From the NCBI RefSeq assembly GCF_008710745.1, contig NZ_VYSA01000001.1:620001-684000 (forward strand): 64,000 bases of DNA. Direction: 5' to 3'. Made by a program: the position numbers and the translations under genes. Below are positions 63,903 through 64,000 of the stretch, in pieces. The notes below the pieces were generated by a model, which did not search any database, had not been told where the DNA came from, and saw only the letters and a list, made by a program, of their open reading frames with translations. Positions within the stretch are counted from its first letter, which is position 1. Every line of letters begins with the position of its first letter. This DNA is from Microbacterium rhizomatis (GTDB lineage: Bacteria; Actinomycetota; Actinomycetes; Actinomycetales; Microbacteriaceae).

Positions 63903-63984
63903 GAGCCCACGCTACCCCTGCGGAGGCTTCGGATGCGACGGGAGTGCACCCATCGCGGGCGTCCGGCCGAGGAAGGCGGCACGA

Positions 63985-64000
63985 GTGACCGCCCCCTTTC
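63985..64000 (+). CDS. Possible start of a gene running past the window edge
   Basis: A GTG at 63985 is preceded by 'GAGGAAGG' nine bases upstream and opens a frame reading VTAPF to the edge. Too short to identify; listed only because the ribosome site is good. Confidence 0.25.

Overview
The window is high-GC DNA from a Gram-positive actinobacterium, most likely Microbacterium or a close relative in the Microbacteriaceae. This rests on gene content (DUF222/HNH endonuclease, clpS-DUF2017 pair, hisN-type phosphatase, ABC-F EttA, actinobacterial OtsA signature), GTG/TTG starts and many leaderless starts. No database search was possible, so genus is an inference. Nearly every kilobase is coding; only one gene-free gap exceeds 300 bases (44838-45145).

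Layout. 1-2051: drug-efflux MFS pump (cut by the window edge) and divergent TetR regulator. 2076-13612: amino-acid and trehalose synthesis, all on the minus strand: serA, a four-gene unit of unknown membrane proteins plus a CPBP protease, then otsA-otsB-ilvD-ilvB-ilvN-ilvC. 13976-19205: acetoacetate and 3-hydroxybutyrate breakdown (thiolase, CoA transferase A/B, IclR regulator, 3-hydroxybutyrate dehydrogenase, hydrolase). 19305-22671: MarR-controlled MFS exporter, fatty-acid desaturase, SRPBCC protein. tRNA-Lys and hisN follow. 24464-32588 is a sugar locus under a LacI regulator with twin perfect operators: ABC importer, GH127 arabinofuranosidase-like enzyme and a second glycosidase. 32596-41356: acyl-CoA ligase, pterin dehydratase/VOC fusion, a WxL-type surface protein with its DUF916-like partner, HNH endonuclease, amine oxidase.

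41381-44837 is the most notable block: an AfsA-like gamma-butyrolactone synthase, an ArpA-like TetR receptor, an alpha/beta-hydrolase-LuxR fusion and a methyltransferase, closely packed on the minus strand. This looks like a self-contained butyrolactone signalling locus outside Streptomyces. 45146-48470: a translationally coupled MscS channel, group II truncated haemoglobin and flavoprotein. 49214-54087: thioesterases, ettA, lipoprotein, ssb-like gene. 54117-56259: MocR regulator and YczE-type membrane protein around a shared operator. 56195-60696: alpha-mannosidase, GPH sugar symporter and a small protein, preceded by twin operators and a tRNA 3' fragment. 60902-63902: tRNA-Arg, orn, tRNA-His fused end-to-start with a metallopeptidase gene, clpS, DUF2017, a kinase-like gene and a small membrane protein.

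Many calls rest on recognised motifs; membrane-segment counts and residue positions are read by eye and approximate. Regulatory sites are sequence-symmetry calls without experimental support.
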